Source: CBFIDA01 sp965661085 (GTDB lineage Bacteria; Pseudomonadota; Gammaproteobacteria; Comchoanobacterales; Comchoanobacteraceae). Taken from it: a DNA stretch of 64,000 nucleotides. The stretch is taken from the NCBI GenBank assembly GCA_965661085.1, contig CBFIDA010000007.1, positions 1 to 64,000 on the forward strand, given 5' to 3'. The position numbers were made by a program, and so were the translations under genes. The first letter of the stretch is position 1, and each line of letters starts with the position of its first letter. Below are positions 36,967-45,370 of the stretch, piece after piece. The notes beneath the pieces were generated by a model that was given only the letters and a program-made list of their open reading frames with translations, ran no database searches and was not told the DNA's origin.

Positions 36967-37734
36967 TTACACATTTGTATTGTCGCCGGGGCTTGTGTTG
37001 TAGACACCATGTTGGTAACGGTATTCTGTAGGTGTGATGCCTTTTTGGTTTTTAAAAAAACGCATGAAAGAAGATGGATGTTTGTAACCCAGTACACGTG
37101 CAATTTTTTGAATGTCAAACTGTGTGTCCAGCAGTAAGGCACAGGCTAGTTTCATCAAACAACGGGCTTGTGTTTCTGAAAAACTTTCTCCCACCTGTTT
37201 TTTGTAGGCACGACTCATGTATTTGTAGCTGATGTTTTGTTTGTTGGTCAGCGTCTTGAGGGAGCAGTGCGCATAATTGGGATCCTGGGCAGTAGCATGG
37301 ATGTGTTCAACCAATTTTTTATAGGGTAAAAAATTAAGATCCACTGATTGTTTGGCCATATATTGAAGGTCTCTAGAGAGTGCTTCAAAATCAAAAGGCT
37401 TTTCGTGAATGGTGTCGATGTTGTAGCATTTAAACTGCCCATCAAGTTCGGGGCTGTAATAAGCTGTGATGACACTGATGGGCAGGGTGGGGAGATGTTG
37501 TCGCAAGGTCGGCAACAAATCAAATGCGTCGATGTTGTATTTGAGCTTATAGTCCAAAAGAATACCATGACACAAGTGTGCAGAGTGATGGATGGATTGC
37601 TTCAGTCTACGCAAAACCATTTTGCGGTTTTGGAGCAACACAAACTGAAATTGTTGGAAGCGAATGGCGAGCAGTTGCACTGTTGTAGGATCGTCATCTA
37701 TGATCCAGAAAATAGGTTTATGGCATGCTTCCAT
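36967..37734 (-). CDS. Response regulator with AraC-type DNA-binding domain
   Basis: This 255-residue regulator pairs with the downstream histidine kinase. The receiver domain shows the acidic pocket WIIDDDP (13-15), the phospho-acceptor in LLDYKL (Asp61), Thr90 and Lys112 (EKPFD). The output domain (about 150-245) is an AraC/XylS double helix-turn-helix, with IQKIARVLGYKHPSSFMRFFKNQKGITPTEYR split over the second HTH, as in the family. The ATG 37734 start gives a typical receiver N-terminus; the upstream extension is unlike it. Receiver-AraC fusions are less common than OmpR or NarL types. Targets are unknown. Confidence 0.92.
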   Translation of the reverse strand: MEACHKPIFWIIDDDPTTVQLLAIRFQQFQFVLLQNRKMVLRRLKQSIHHSAHLCHGILLDYKLKYNIDAFDLLPTLRQHLPTLPISVITAYYSPELDGQFKCYNIDTIHEKPFDFEALSRDLQYMAKQSVDLNFLPYKKLVEHIHATAQDPNYAHCSLKTLTNKQNISYKYMSRAYKKQVGESFSETQARCLMKLACALLLDTQFDIQKIARVLGYKHPSSFMRFFKNQKGITPTEYRYQHGVYNTSPGDNTNV

Positions 37735-38101
37735 CGCAATCTCTCCAAAATACCATTGTAAATCAAACCATGGCATTGGGGAAGTTGGTGTATGCGGTAA
37801 AAAGCACGCGCTTGTTCGCATAAACGGCTGTTTTTGATGGGCATTAAAATTTATGGTCGAAGGGTGTCATGTGTGTTTGCTAAAATTTTACTGGTAACTT
37901 GCTGTTGTTGATGCATGCCATGGCATGCATCATGGCGTGAAATTGTTCTAATTGTAGGGTCATGTTGACTATGTTGAAGCACGAGATTGCGTCAGAATTT
38001 TAGCTTCTGATGTACATGCGATGGTGCATGATGCTCCAAGATCTGGGGCGATGCGCATCCTCCTTACAGGTGGTGTAGACGCGCTGAGTCACAAAGACCA
38101 C
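37735..38101. other. Divergent regulatory region between response regulator and lexA
   Basis: This region holds no convincing gene. It contains a 24-base perfect palindrome (listed separately) and must contain the promoter of the two-component operon. A stretch on the plus strand (about 37965-38160) is open and vaguely protein-like but overlaps the lexA promoter; it may be a remnant or chance. Confidence 0.4.
37909..37932. repeat. 24-base perfect palindrome with GCATGC half sites
   Basis: The 24 bases from TGATGCATGCCA to its reverse complement TGGCATGCATCA form an uninterrupted palindrome in the gap between two divergent transcription units. It could be an operator for a dimeric regulator, or a cruciform or REP-like repeat. 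Related arms recur at 15839-15874, 21491-21503 and 54441-54473. Confidence 0.7.
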
Positions 38102-38130
38102 TTGACTGTTCTCTTTTTGTTCTCTATAAT
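38102..38130 (+). promoter_or_regulatory. Promoter of lexA
   Basis: TTGACT (38102-38107), 17 bases and TATAAT (38125-38130) form a near-perfect sigma-70 promoter 32 bases before lexA. A direct repeat GTTCTCT (38108-38114 and 38119-38125) lies in the spacer. The E. coli operator CTGT-N8-ACAG is not present, so the LexA site of this organism may differ. Confidence 0.7.
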
Positions 38131-38162
38131 GCAATGTGTGTCATGCTTAAAGGAGTTTTGTC

Positions 38163-38768
38163 ATGGTCGCTTTGCTTACAAAATCTGAAAGAAGAACGCT
38201 TGATTTCATTGAACAATACATGGTTCGGCATCAGTTGGCGCCAACCACTTCTGAAATTGCTGCAGGCATTCAAATTCAAAGTCGAGGTGTTGTGCATCGT
38301 TATCTCAAAAGTTTGTGTGAGAAAGGCTTCATCATCATGACGCCGCATAAGAAACGCAACATTCAGCTGGTGACACAAACGGCATGTCATCAGTTGCCAT
38401 TTGTTGGAAAAATTGCTGCAGGTCTGCCCATTGAAGCCATCACACACGATGAATCCTTTGATTTATCTGTTTTCCTTGGCAAGGGACGTTACGCCCTTAA
38501 AGTGGAGGGAGATTCCATGATTGATGAGGGCATTTGGGATGGCGATGTGGTCGTGTGCGAGTCCGCTTCCACAGCACGCAATGGTGTCATTGTGGTCGCC
38601 TTGGTCGATCATGAAGCGGCAACATTGAAGCGTTTTTACCAAAACCAAGATCAAACAGTCACCTTGGCGCCTGCCAATGCAGCGCATCAACCACAAATTT
38701 ATCGCGCAGAACAGGTGACAATACAGGGTGTTTTCGTTGGGTTACTTAGATTTGCAGGAGGTGTATGA
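38163..38768 (+). CDS. lexA: LexA repressor / S24 peptidase
   Basis: LexA is the SOS repressor that cleaves itself when RecA filaments form. The N-terminal winged helix (APTTSEIAAGIQIQSRGVVHRYLKSL, residues about 26-51, with SRG-VHR typical of LexA) is followed by the Ala86-Gly87 cleavage site (KIAAGLPIEA). The catalytic dyad is Ser118 (GDSMIDEGI) and Lys156 (EAATLKRFY). Length 201 matches E. coli (202). AAAGGAG precedes the ATG. A 50-codon membrane peptide frame overlaps the stop codon as ATGATG. Confidence 0.95.
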   Translation: MVALLTKSERRTLDFIEQYMVRHQLAPTTSEIAAGIQIQSRGVVHRYLKSLCEKGFIIMTPHKKRNIQLVTQTACHQLPFVGKIAAGLPIEAITHDESFDLSVFLGKGRYALKVEGDSMIDEGIWDGDVVVCESASTARNGVIVVALVDHEAATLKRFYQNQDQTVTLAPANAAHQPQIYRAEQVTIQGVFVGLLRFAGGV

Positions 38769-38917
38769 TGCACATGATGTATGGTTTGGCGGTGGTTTGT
38801 ATGGGCTTGATTTTGTATTACCACAAAAAACATTGTTTGGTGTGTTGTGCGGCACATTGTCTTGAAAAGAGGCAACACCAACGTCGTTGGCGGCGTCATG
38901 TGATTCGAGCTTCATGA
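38765..38917 (+). CDS. Small membrane peptide coupled to lexA
   Basis: The ATG at 38765 overlaps the lexA stop, and 50 codons follow: an N-terminal hydrophobic helix (MYGLAVVCMGLILYYHKK) with a cysteine cluster (HCLVCCAAHC) and a very basic tail (RQHQRRWRRHVIR). The overlap implies translational coupling to lexA, hence SOS control. In several gammaproteobacteria a cell-division inhibitor gene follows lexA; this peptide has that position, but no sequence family is recognised. It could also be a toxin-like membrane peptide. Confidence 0.5.
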   Translation: MMHMMYGLAVVCMGLILYYHKKHCLVCCAAHCLEKRQHQRRWRRHVIRAS

Positions 38918-39062
38918 TACTGGGTGCTGAAAGGTCTATTTTCTTTGCACAACGCCAATCATCACGCATCACTGGATGACCTGAATGATTTATCAGCACA
39001 AATGCTTTGTGTCAATAGGACTTGTCGTGTAAGCTGGGTGTGGTTTTTTTAGAGGTCGGCTT

Positions 39063-40238
39063 ATGATTTCCAGAGGCGTTTTCGGTTCTGAATCTGTTGC
39101 AGAGGGTCACCCCGACAAGGTGGCGGACATTCTTTCTGATGCCATTTTGGATGCAATCATTGCACAGGATCCCAAATGTCGTGTGGCTTGTGAAACCATG
39201 GTCAAAACTGGCATGGTGATGGTGGCAGGTGAAATTGCAACCAGCAGTTGGGTCGACATAGAAGCTTTGGTTCGTGAAGTGTTGCGTGACATTGGCTATA
39301 ACAGCGAGGCCATCGGCTTTGATGGCAACACGTGTGCGGTCTTGAATGCCATTGGCAAACAATCGCCAGACATTGCACAAGGTGTGGATCGTGGTGATGC
39401 CAGCAAGCAGGGTGCGGGTGACCAAGGCATCATGTTTGGTTATGCATGTGATGAAACTGATCATTTCATGCCTGCCCCCATTGCTTACGCACATGCATTG
39501 ATGCAGCGTCAGGCCTACTGTCGTAAAAATAAGTTGATACCTTGGCTTAGGCCAGACAGCAAAACACAGTTGATGTTTCGATATGAAGACAGCTATCCAG
39601 TCGGCATTGAGAGCGTTGTTTTTTCAACGCAGCATCGTGATGACGTTTCGCTCGATGATTTGAAAGAAGCTGTGATGGAAGAAATCATCAAGCCGACGCT
39701 GCCAAGAAAATGGTTGCACAAACAAACGCATTTCTACATCAATCCAACGGGTCGCTTCGTTTTGGGTGGTCCTGTGGCCGACTGTGGTTTGACGGGCCGA
39801 AAAATCATTGTCGACACATACGGTGGTATGGCGCATCATGGTGGAGGCTGTTTTTCTGGCAAAGACCCTTCCAAGGTTGATCGTTCTGCGGCATACATGG
39901 CCCGATACATGGCCAAGAATGTTGTGGCAGCCAAATTGGCCAAACGATGTGAGATTCAGCTGACGTATGCCATTGGGGTTGAACAACCGATCTCCATCTA
40001 TGTCAACACATTTGATACGGGTCTGTTGGCAGATTCAGAGCTTTCAGATCATTTGTCATCCCATTTTGATTGCTCGCCATATGGCATCATTCATACTCTA
40101 GATTTGTTGCGCCCCATATACCGACGATCAGCAGCTTATGGTCATTTTGGTCGTGACGATGAAGGCTTTCCTTGGGAAAAACTTGACCAAGTTCCAATGC
40201 TTGAATCATGGGCAGGTGGTGCCAAGGTTGGGAAATAA
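39063..40238 (+). CDS. metK: S-adenosylmethionine synthase
   Basis: MetK makes SAM from methionine and ATP in the cytoplasm. Signatures are SESVAEGHPDKVADILSDA at the N-terminus (with the catalytic His), GAGDQGIMFGYACDET, the P-loop-like GGCFSGKDPSKVDRSAAY, and the conserved end FGRDDEGFPWEKLD. Length 391 is typical. The region upstream (38918-39062) has no visible SAM riboswitch. queH begins only one base after the metK stop, so they are likely cotranscribed. Confidence 0.97.
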   Translation: MISRGVFGSESVAEGHPDKVADILSDAILDAIIAQDPKCRVACETMVKTGMVMVAGEIATSSWVDIEALVREVLRDIGYNSEAIGFDGNTCAVLNAIGKQSPDIAQGVDRGDASKQGAGDQGIMFGYACDETDHFMPAPIAYAHALMQRQAYCRKNKLIPWLRPDSKTQLMFRYEDSYPVGIESVVFSTQHRDDVSLDDLKEAVMEEIIKPTLPRKWLHKQTHFYINPTGRFVLGGPVADCGLTGRKIIVDTYGGMAHHGGGCFSGKDPSKVDRSAAYMARYMAKNVVAAKLAKRCEIQLTYAIGVEQPISIYVNTFDTGLLADSELSDHLSSHFDCSPYGIIHTLDLLRPIYRRSAAYGHFGRDDEGFPWEKLDQVPMLESWAGGAKVGK

Positions 40239-40239
40239 T

Positions 40240-40929
40240 ATGAACCCAGCTTTGACCATTGCACAATATCAGCGGCACAAGCTACAGCTCCCCAATGAGG
40301 GCAAAAAACTGTTGCTGCATTCTTGCTGTGCGCCTTGTGCGGTGGAAATCATGGAAGCTTTGCATGCTTCAGAGATTGATTACACGATTTTTTTCTACAA
40401 CCCAAACATTCATCCAAAAAAAGAATATGAATTGCGCAAAGATGAGAACATTCGTTTTGCCAAAAAGCTGGGTGTCCCCTTCATCGATGCCGATTACGAT
40501 AAAGCGCTTTGGATGGAGTTGACACGGGGCTTGGAAGATGAGCCTGAGCGGGGTGCGCGCTGCAGTGTTTGTTTTGACATGCGCTTTGAGCGTACAGCAC
40601 AGTATGCAATGCATCATGGTTTTGATGTGATATCCAGCACGTTGGCCATTTCTCGTTGGAAGGATATGGCTCAAATCAACGATTGTGGCATTCGAGCTGC
40701 CAAGCGCTTTGGAAGCATCACCTATTGGGATTACAATTGGCGCAAAGATGGTGGGTCGCAACGCATGCATGAATATGCCAAACAAGAACAATTTTATCAG
40801 CAGCAATATTGTGGTTGCCATTATTCCTTGCGGGACAGCAATCGATGGCGAACGCAAAATGGGCGCCCAAAAATCAAATTGGGTCAGGATTTCTATGGCG
40901 TTGAGGATGACACAACACCCGTGTCTTGA
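40240..40929 (+). CDS. queH: Epoxyqueuosine reductase QueH
   Basis: QueH (DUF208) reduces epoxyqueuosine to queuosine in tRNA and replaces the unrelated QueG. Its metal and iron-sulfur cysteines are seen as LHSCCAPCAVEIM (about residues 23-35), RCSVCFDMRFERTA (about 107-120) and YCGCHYSLRD near residue 189. The FYNPNIHPKKEYELR motif is also conserved. Length 229 is normal. The ATG at 40240 follows the metK stop directly. A QueH in a proteobacterium suggests non-orthologous replacement of QueG. Confidence 0.95.
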   Translation: MNPALTIAQYQRHKLQLPNEGKKLLLHSCCAPCAVEIMEALHASEIDYTIFFYNPNIHPKKEYELRKDENIRFAKKLGVPFIDADYDKALWMELTRGLEDEPERGARCSVCFDMRFERTAQYAMHHGFDVISSTLAISRWKDMAQINDCGIRAAKRFGSITYWDYNWRKDGGSQRMHEYAKQEQFYQQQYCGCHYSLRDSNRWRTQNGRPKIKLGQDFYGVEDDTTPVS

Positions 40930-41026
40930 TGTGCGTATCCTGAAATGGTTTTGCCAAGTTTAAGGCGTATCTCGCGCCCATCACACAACTCATGTGTGCA
41001 TGATGAGCGCGGATGCTTGTTGTGTC

Positions 41027-41161
41027 TCAGATGAGACCGGAAGGCGAGGTGTCTTCTTCGTGATCCAACATTTTTGAGCTCAAACAATGATGATCATCTT
41101 CAATGATCCAAGATGATGTTGATTGATTTTTGGCGAATAGACGACGTAAAAGTAAGTTCAT
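41027..41161 (-). CDS. Unknown 44-residue peptide with full expression signals
   Basis: On the minus strand ATG 41161 is preceded by a perfect GGAGG at six bases. This in turn lies downstream of a consensus promoter (TTGACA-17-TAATAT, 41221-41193). The 44-residue peptide starts MNLLLRRLFAKNQS and has an acidic, histidine-containing C-terminal half (IIEDDHHCLSS, HEEDTSPSG). There is no membrane helix and no known family. The combination of promoter, Shine-Dalgarno and short frame strongly suggests a translated small gene. It fills most of the gap between queH and the EamA exporter. Confidence 0.65.
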   Translation of the reverse strand: MNLLLRRLFAKNQSTSSWIIEDDHHCLSSKMLDHEEDTSPSGLI

Positions 41162-41192
41162 AAGCAACCTCCATGTAGCGTTATGTTCAATC

Positions 41193-41221
41193 ATATTACG
41201 ATACTATTTTTCCAATGTCAA
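41193..41221 (-). promoter_or_regulatory. Promoter of the 44-residue peptide gene
   Basis: On the minus strand a perfect TTGACA (41221-41216), a 17-base spacer and TAATAT (41198-41193) are followed 20 bases later by the GGAGG of the small gene. The region is AT-rich. Confidence 0.7.
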
Positions 41222-41274
41222 CACATATAAGAATAAATTATCATTTTTTATGCTTTTTTGTGATTTTTTACCGT

Positions 41275-41303
41275 TTGATTCTGCTGAGGTCTTTGTGTAT
41301 GAT
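41275..41303 (+). promoter_or_regulatory. Promoter of the EamA exporter gene
   Basis: TTGATT (41275-41280), 17 bases and TATGAT (41298-41303) precede the ATG at 41329, with AAGG in between as ribosome-binding site. It is back to back with the promoter of the small peptide gene. Confidence 0.6.
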
Positions 41304-41328
41304 GAATGCAATCATGTAAGGTAAGTCC

Positions 41329-42198
41329 ATGTCACAATGCTCATCCAAGCGTCGCGCGCATCATGCCATTTGCTTGGCGGTGTTGCTGTGGTCGACCAGT
41401 GCCACATGTCTTTTGGTGCTCCAATCATGGCCCATTTTCTTCATGACCGCCATCTTGCTCAGCAGTCATTTTTTGTTGATCGCAATGCGGCTCACCTACA
41501 TGAAAAAATGGTCACACATTTCGTCAAACCTCATGCTGTGGTGTGCGGGTGTGTTGGGTGTGGTGGGCAATGACTTTTGTTATTATTTTGCATTGCGTCG
41601 CATGTCGCCTGTTTTGGTGGAGTTGATCAGTTGGTGTTGGCCCTTTTTTGTCATGCTTTATGTGCATAAATTGGCTTGTTCCATACGCATGTGCCTGGGG
41701 CTTTGTGCCGCATTTTTCGCCATTGCCATCTTACAATGGCATGATTTGATGGTGGCATGGCACACCCATCAGGGTGGGCATTGTGGTTGGATGTGGGCCT
41801 TGGGTTCTGCATGCACATGGGCCTTTTATACGGTTGTCAGCCGCCAATATCCAGAAGCACCACAGGAAATGGTTGGCTTATACGCAGGGGTTGGCGCTGT
41901 GTTGGCATGGGGGTTGCATTGCCATCTCGAGGCAGGGTTGTCTTTGCATTGGCCTGGTACCGTTTCCCTGTGTTGGATGTTGTTGGGGCCATCTTCTTTG
42001 GCGTATTATGCATGGGATTATGGCGTGTCTTATGGTGCCATTGATCACGCCAGTTTGTATGCCTTTGCCATTCCAGTGTTGTCTTATTTTTGTTTGGTAA
42101 GCTTTGGGGGGGTGACCTTTTCCTGGCTGGGTGTGATCAGTGTGTTGCTTTTATTTGGCGCACTTTGGCTCAATAGAGATGCGTTGTTTGTGGCCTAG
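41329..42198 (+). CDS. EamA/DMT family exporter (YddG-like)
   Basis: This 289-residue protein has ten predicted membrane spans in two EamA repeats. The segment GNDFCYYFALRRMSPVLVELISWCWPFFVML matches the first repeat (read as several short motifs), and SACTWAFYTVVSRQYPEAP begins the second. It most resembles the aromatic amino acid exporter YddG and related DMT carriers. The substrate is likely an amino acid, by inference. It ends with a 4-base overlap with the convergent nth gene. Confidence 0.85.
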   Translation: MSQCSSKRRAHHAICLAVLLWSTSATCLLVLQSWPIFFMTAILLSSHFLLIAMRLTYMKKWSHISSNLMLWCAGVLGVVGNDFCYYFALRRMSPVLVELISWCWPFFVMLYVHKLACSIRMCLGLCAAFFAIAILQWHDLMVAWHTHQGGHCGWMWALGSACTWAFYTVVSRQYPEAPQEMVGLYAGVGAVLAWGLHCHLEAGLSLHWPGTVSLCWMLLGPSSLAYYAWDYGVSYGAIDHASLYAFAIPVLSYFCLVSFGGVTFSWLGVISVLLLFGALWLNRDALFVA

Positions 42199-42851
42199 GT
42201 CGCATCAGATGTTTTATCTGGATGCATACACCATGTACGAATGGGACACCGATTGCACAATGGTTTTCTGGCTTTGCAGATGTAACGGCCATGCAAAATC
42301 AACCAGTGGTGCGCATGTTGTAGAAATGGTTTTGGGATGCATTTCAACAAGGCCAGTTCAGTTTGTAAAGGTGTCTTTTTGTTTTTGACCAAGCCGGTGC
42401 GGTGTGCCACCCGAAAGACATGGGTGTCAACCGCTAATGTGGGTTCGCCAAAGGCGACATTCAAAACCACATTGGCAGTTTTGCGACCAACGCCTGGTAA
42501 GGCCTCAAGAGCCTGGCGTGACCTCGGAATTTCACCATTGTGCTGTTCGACTAAGATTTGGCAAGTCGCCATCACATGCTTGGCCTTGTTGCGAAACAAA
42601 CCAATATGCTGAATGCACTCGATCAATCTTTTTTCACCCAATGCCAATATTTGTGCAGGCGTGTTGGCTTGCGCATAGAGCTTTGCAGTCACTTTGTTGA
42701 CTTGAATGTCGGTGCTTTGTGCCGACAACAAAACGGCAATCAAACATTCAAAAGGGCTGTTGAACTGTAATTCGGTTTCAGGTGTGGGACTCTGTGCTGC
42801 CCAGGTTTCAAAAATGTGTTGAATGTTTTTTTTCAGCATGATGGTTGCCAC
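42195..42851 (-). CDS. nth: Endonuclease III
   Basis: Nth is a DNA glycosylase/AP lyase removing oxidised pyrimidines. The helix-hairpin-helix LPGVGRKTANVVLN holds the catalytic Lys124, and LAVDTHVFRVAHR holds Asp142. The [4Fe-4S] cluster is bound by Cys192, Cys199, Cys202 and Cys208 (C-x6-C-x2-C-x5-C). Length 218 fits the family (211 in E. coli). In many gammaproteobacteria nth follows the rnf genes; here an rnfB-like gene lies close by on the same strand. Two starts are possible (42851 and 42839). Confidence 0.96.
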   Translation of the reverse strand: MATIMLKKNIQHIFETWAAQSPTPETELQFNSPFECLIAVLLSAQSTDIQVNKVTAKLYAQANTPAQILALGEKRLIECIQHIGLFRNKAKHVMATCQILVEQHNGEIPRSRQALEALPGVGRKTANVVLNVAFGEPTLAVDTHVFRVAHRTGLVKNKKTPLQTELALLKCIPKPFLQHAHHWLILHGRYICKARKPLCNRCPIRTWCMHPDKTSDAT

Positions 42852-42884
42852 TCAAATTCGATGATGTTTGGGATTCATGATGGT

Positions 42885-42992
42885 ATGAAATGTCGACCAG
42901 GTCAAGCGTGGTTGGTGCCATGCCTTATTTGTGCTTTTTTAGGATGCATTTTGGCATTGGGGGCCTCGTTCTACTACGGTGCGGCATTGTGA
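42885..42992 (+). CDS. Possible 35-residue membrane peptide
   Basis: The ATG at 42885 opens 35 codons encoding a single hydrophobic helix (WLVPCLICAFLGCILALG) with a short aromatic end. It lies in the 235-base gap upstream of nth on the opposite strand. No strong Shine-Dalgarno or promoter is visible, so it is a weak candidate. Confidence 0.25.
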   Translation: MKCRPGQAWLVPCLICAFLGCILALGASFYYGAAL

Positions 42993-43086
42993 ACCAAATA
43001 TTTTTTGATGGGCGCATGCGTACGGGTCAATGCCATCTGAAAGCAGGCAGGCGCCTATATTGCGCCAGATCATGCTGGCATGTTGG

Positions 43087-43668
43087 TCATGTTTTGCTTT
43101 GTGCTTGTAGTGCTTTGAGTTTTTCCGCGATGGTGTTTTTTTGCTGTTGGTGTGTTTGGCTTTTTGCTGTTTTTTCTTGCAATAGACGTGTCGTGCGGGT
43201 CTCAAAACGTTCGCGATAATGTATGGCCAACAGGTTTTGTGCGGCATCTGATTCTGTGTCTTTGGGCACAGGATAGATGCAATCCATCGGGCATACTGGG
43301 ATACACAGATCGCACCCATTGCATTCGGTGTCAATCACGCCATGCATGGCTTTGGCTTGACCAATGATGGCATCAACAGGGCATGCTTGGATGCATTTTG
43401 TACAGCCAATGCAGACATCTGGGTCAATGACAACGCGACTGGGCGTTTTGTATTGTGATTGAACGGTTTCGATCCATGGTGCAGGATCCAACCCCATGAC
43501 ATCTGCCAACCCATGCAATGTTTTCAGGCCACCAGGTTGACATTTGCTGATGTCGTCTTGACCTTGTGCGATGGCTTCTGCGTAAGGCCGACAGCCTTGA
43601 TGCTGACACAATTGACATTGCGTTTGGGGGAGCTTGGTCAGTAGCTGTTCAACAGTTTGATCGGTCAT
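43087..43668 (-). CDS. rnfB: RnfB-like ferredoxin-type electron transfer protein
   Basis: This 193-residue cytoplasmic iron-sulfur protein has two parts. First comes the RnfB Fe-S domain, LPQTQCQLCQHQGCRPYAEAI with a fourth cysteine in ISKCQPGG, then two [4Fe-4S] ferredoxin motifs (CIGCTKCIQACP and CNGCDLCIPVCP). The N-terminal membrane helix of true RnfB is missing and the other rnf genes are not here. It may therefore be a soluble electron carrier of the type often annotated RnfB in non-rnf loci. The C-terminal helix is rich in Lys, Gln and Thr. It overlaps the upstream metG stop by four bases (ATGA), so the pair is coupled. Confidence 0.9.
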   Translation of the reverse strand: MTDQTVEQLLTKLPQTQCQLCQHQGCRPYAEAIAQGQDDISKCQPGGLKTLHGLADVMGLDPAPWIETVQSQYKTPSRVVIDPDVCIGCTKCIQACPVDAIIGQAKAMHGVIDTECNGCDLCIPVCPMDCIYPVPKDTESDAAQNLLAIHYRERFETRTTRLLQEKTAKSQTHQQQKNTIAEKLKALQAQSKT

Positions 43669-45311
43669 GATGGTGTGGTTGCATTGAACACATTGGCCTT
43701 GTCGGTTGGAATGCGCTTCATGAGATGATTGTAGGGGCGGATTTGATGATTCAGTAAGGGCGCATGCAAGTCATCCCAATACAGCGGTTCCACATTGAGA
43801 AATGCTTCGATGCTTGCCACCAGGCTTGGCATGATCGGCTTGAGGAAAATCGCCAAGTCTCTGAAGCACAGCATGGCCAATGTACACATGCGCTGCACAT
43901 CGGCATGTTGTGTTTCATCTTTGACAGCTTGCCAAGGCGCTGCATCGGCAATCGCTTGATTGACTTGATCGGCCAGGGCGCACAGCAGACGACATGCCTG
44001 TGAGAATTCTCTTTCGTTGTAACAGTTCGCAATGATGGGGGCTTGGACTTGAAACGTGTCCAGCAGAGGGTGGGTCATGGGTGTGTCAACAAAGCGACCA
44101 TCAAAATGACGTGTCAAAAATTTGGCAGTTCGGCTGGCAATGTTGATGATTTTACCGACCAGGTCCACATTGATTTTATGAATGAAATCCTCCCAATTGA
44201 GATCCAGGTCTTCGACTGAGCTGTTCAATTTGCTGGCAAAATAATAGCGCAAATGTTCGGATTCAAAATGTTGCAGGTAATCTTGAGCCGTGATGAAAGT
44301 GCCACGTGATTTGGACATTTTTTTGCCATCGATGGTCAAAAAACCATGGGCAAACAGGGCTGTGGGTGTGCGTAATTGTGCCGTGTGCAGGACGGCAGGC
44401 CAGAATACACCATGGAAATACACAATGTCTTTGCCAATGAAGTGGTAAATTGGTGTGGTGCTGTCTTTGGACCACAATGAAGCAGCATCCAGGCCATGTT
44501 TTTGGCCGTAGGCTTCTGTGGCTGCAATGTAACCAATGGGTGCATCCAGCCAGACATAAAAGTATTTGTCGGAGGTGTTGGGTATTTTGAATCCAAAATA
44601 GGGCGCATCTCGAGAAATGTCCCAATCTTTCAAGGCTTCATGCAGCCATTCTTTCAATTTGTTGACCACAGCAGGTTGGAGTGCATCGTTGTCCAGCCAA
44701 TGCGCAATGACATCTTGGCAAGCAGACAGTTTAAAGAAAAAATGTTCTGAGGGTTGGGTGATCGGCGTGGCACCACTGACAATCGACTTTGGTGCTTTCA
44801 TCTCAAGAGGGTCGTAGGTTGCTCCGCATTGTTCACAGGCATCGCCATACTGATCTTCTGCGCCACATTTTGGACAGATGCCTTTGACAAAACGATCGGG
44901 CAGGAACATCTTTGCTTCGGGATCGTAAGCTTGATGGATCGTCTTTCGGTCAATGGCAGATTGTGATTCCAGGGCGTGATAGATGCGTTCCGTCCATGCT
45001 TTGTTTTCAGAGGAATGGGTGCTGTGATATTGGTCAAATACGATGCCAAAAGCACCAAGATCTTGTTGATGTTCCTGATGCACTTGCGCAATCATGGTCT
45101 CGGGGTCGATGCCTTGTTTTTGGCTAGACAGCATGATGGGCGTGCCATGGGCGTCATCACCGCTGAAAAACAAGCAGTGTTTTCTTTGTAAGCGCTGAAA
45201 TCTGACCCAAATGTCTGCTTGAATGGCTTCGACCATGTGCCCAAGGTGCAAGCTGCCATTGGCATAAAAAAGTGCGGTTGTGACAATCATGTCGGGTTTT
45301 TGTTTGGTCAT
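43665..45311 (-). CDS. metG: Methionyl-tRNA synthetase (short form)
   Basis: This class I aminoacyl-tRNA synthetase charges tRNA-Met. The HIGH motif is HLGH (residues 22-25), the KMSKS loop is present (GKKMSKSRGTF), and a zinc knuckle is visible as CPKCGAEDQYGDACEQCGA. The protein has 548 residues, well short of E. coli MetG (677), because the C-terminal OB-fold dimerisation domain is absent. Such short forms are functional monomers in several bacteria. The ATG at 45311 is preferred because the frame upstream is not family-like. It is followed by the coupled rnfB gene. Confidence 0.96.
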   Translation of the reverse strand: MTKQKPDMIVTTALFYANGSLHLGHMVEAIQADIWVRFQRLQRKHCLFFSGDDAHGTPIMLSSQKQGIDPETMIAQVHQEHQQDLGAFGIVFDQYHSTHSSENKAWTERIYHALESQSAIDRKTIHQAYDPEAKMFLPDRFVKGICPKCGAEDQYGDACEQCGATYDPLEMKAPKSIVSGATPITQPSEHFFFKLSACQDVIAHWLDNDALQPAVVNKLKEWLHEALKDWDISRDAPYFGFKIPNTSDKYFYVWLDAPIGYIAATEAYGQKHGLDAASLWSKDSTTPIYHFIGKDIVYFHGVFWPAVLHTAQLRTPTALFAHGFLTIDGKKMSKSRGTFITAQDYLQHFESEHLRYYFASKLNSSVEDLDLNWEDFIHKINVDLVGKIINIASRTAKFLTRHFDGRFVDTPMTHPLLDTFQVQAPIIANCYNEREFSQACRLLCALADQVNQAIADAAPWQAVKDETQHADVQRMCTLAMLCFRDLAIFLKPIMPSLVASIEAFLNVEPLYWDDLHAPLLNHQIRPYNHLMKRIPTDKANVFNATTPS

Positions 45312-45370
45312 GCGAGCATCTGGTTTGAGGGCATGACATAACCTATCATCGGCCATGCACAAGGTCAAAT

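Noticed and set aside
38102..38130. SOS box of the E. coli type upstream of lexA
   Set aside because: No CTGT-N8-ACAG pattern is present near the promoter; the direct repeat GTTCTCT is noted instead without claiming it is the operator.
38918..39062. SAM riboswitch before metK
   Set aside because: The 145-base leader shows no SAM-I, SAM-II or SAM-IV core pattern that I can recognise.
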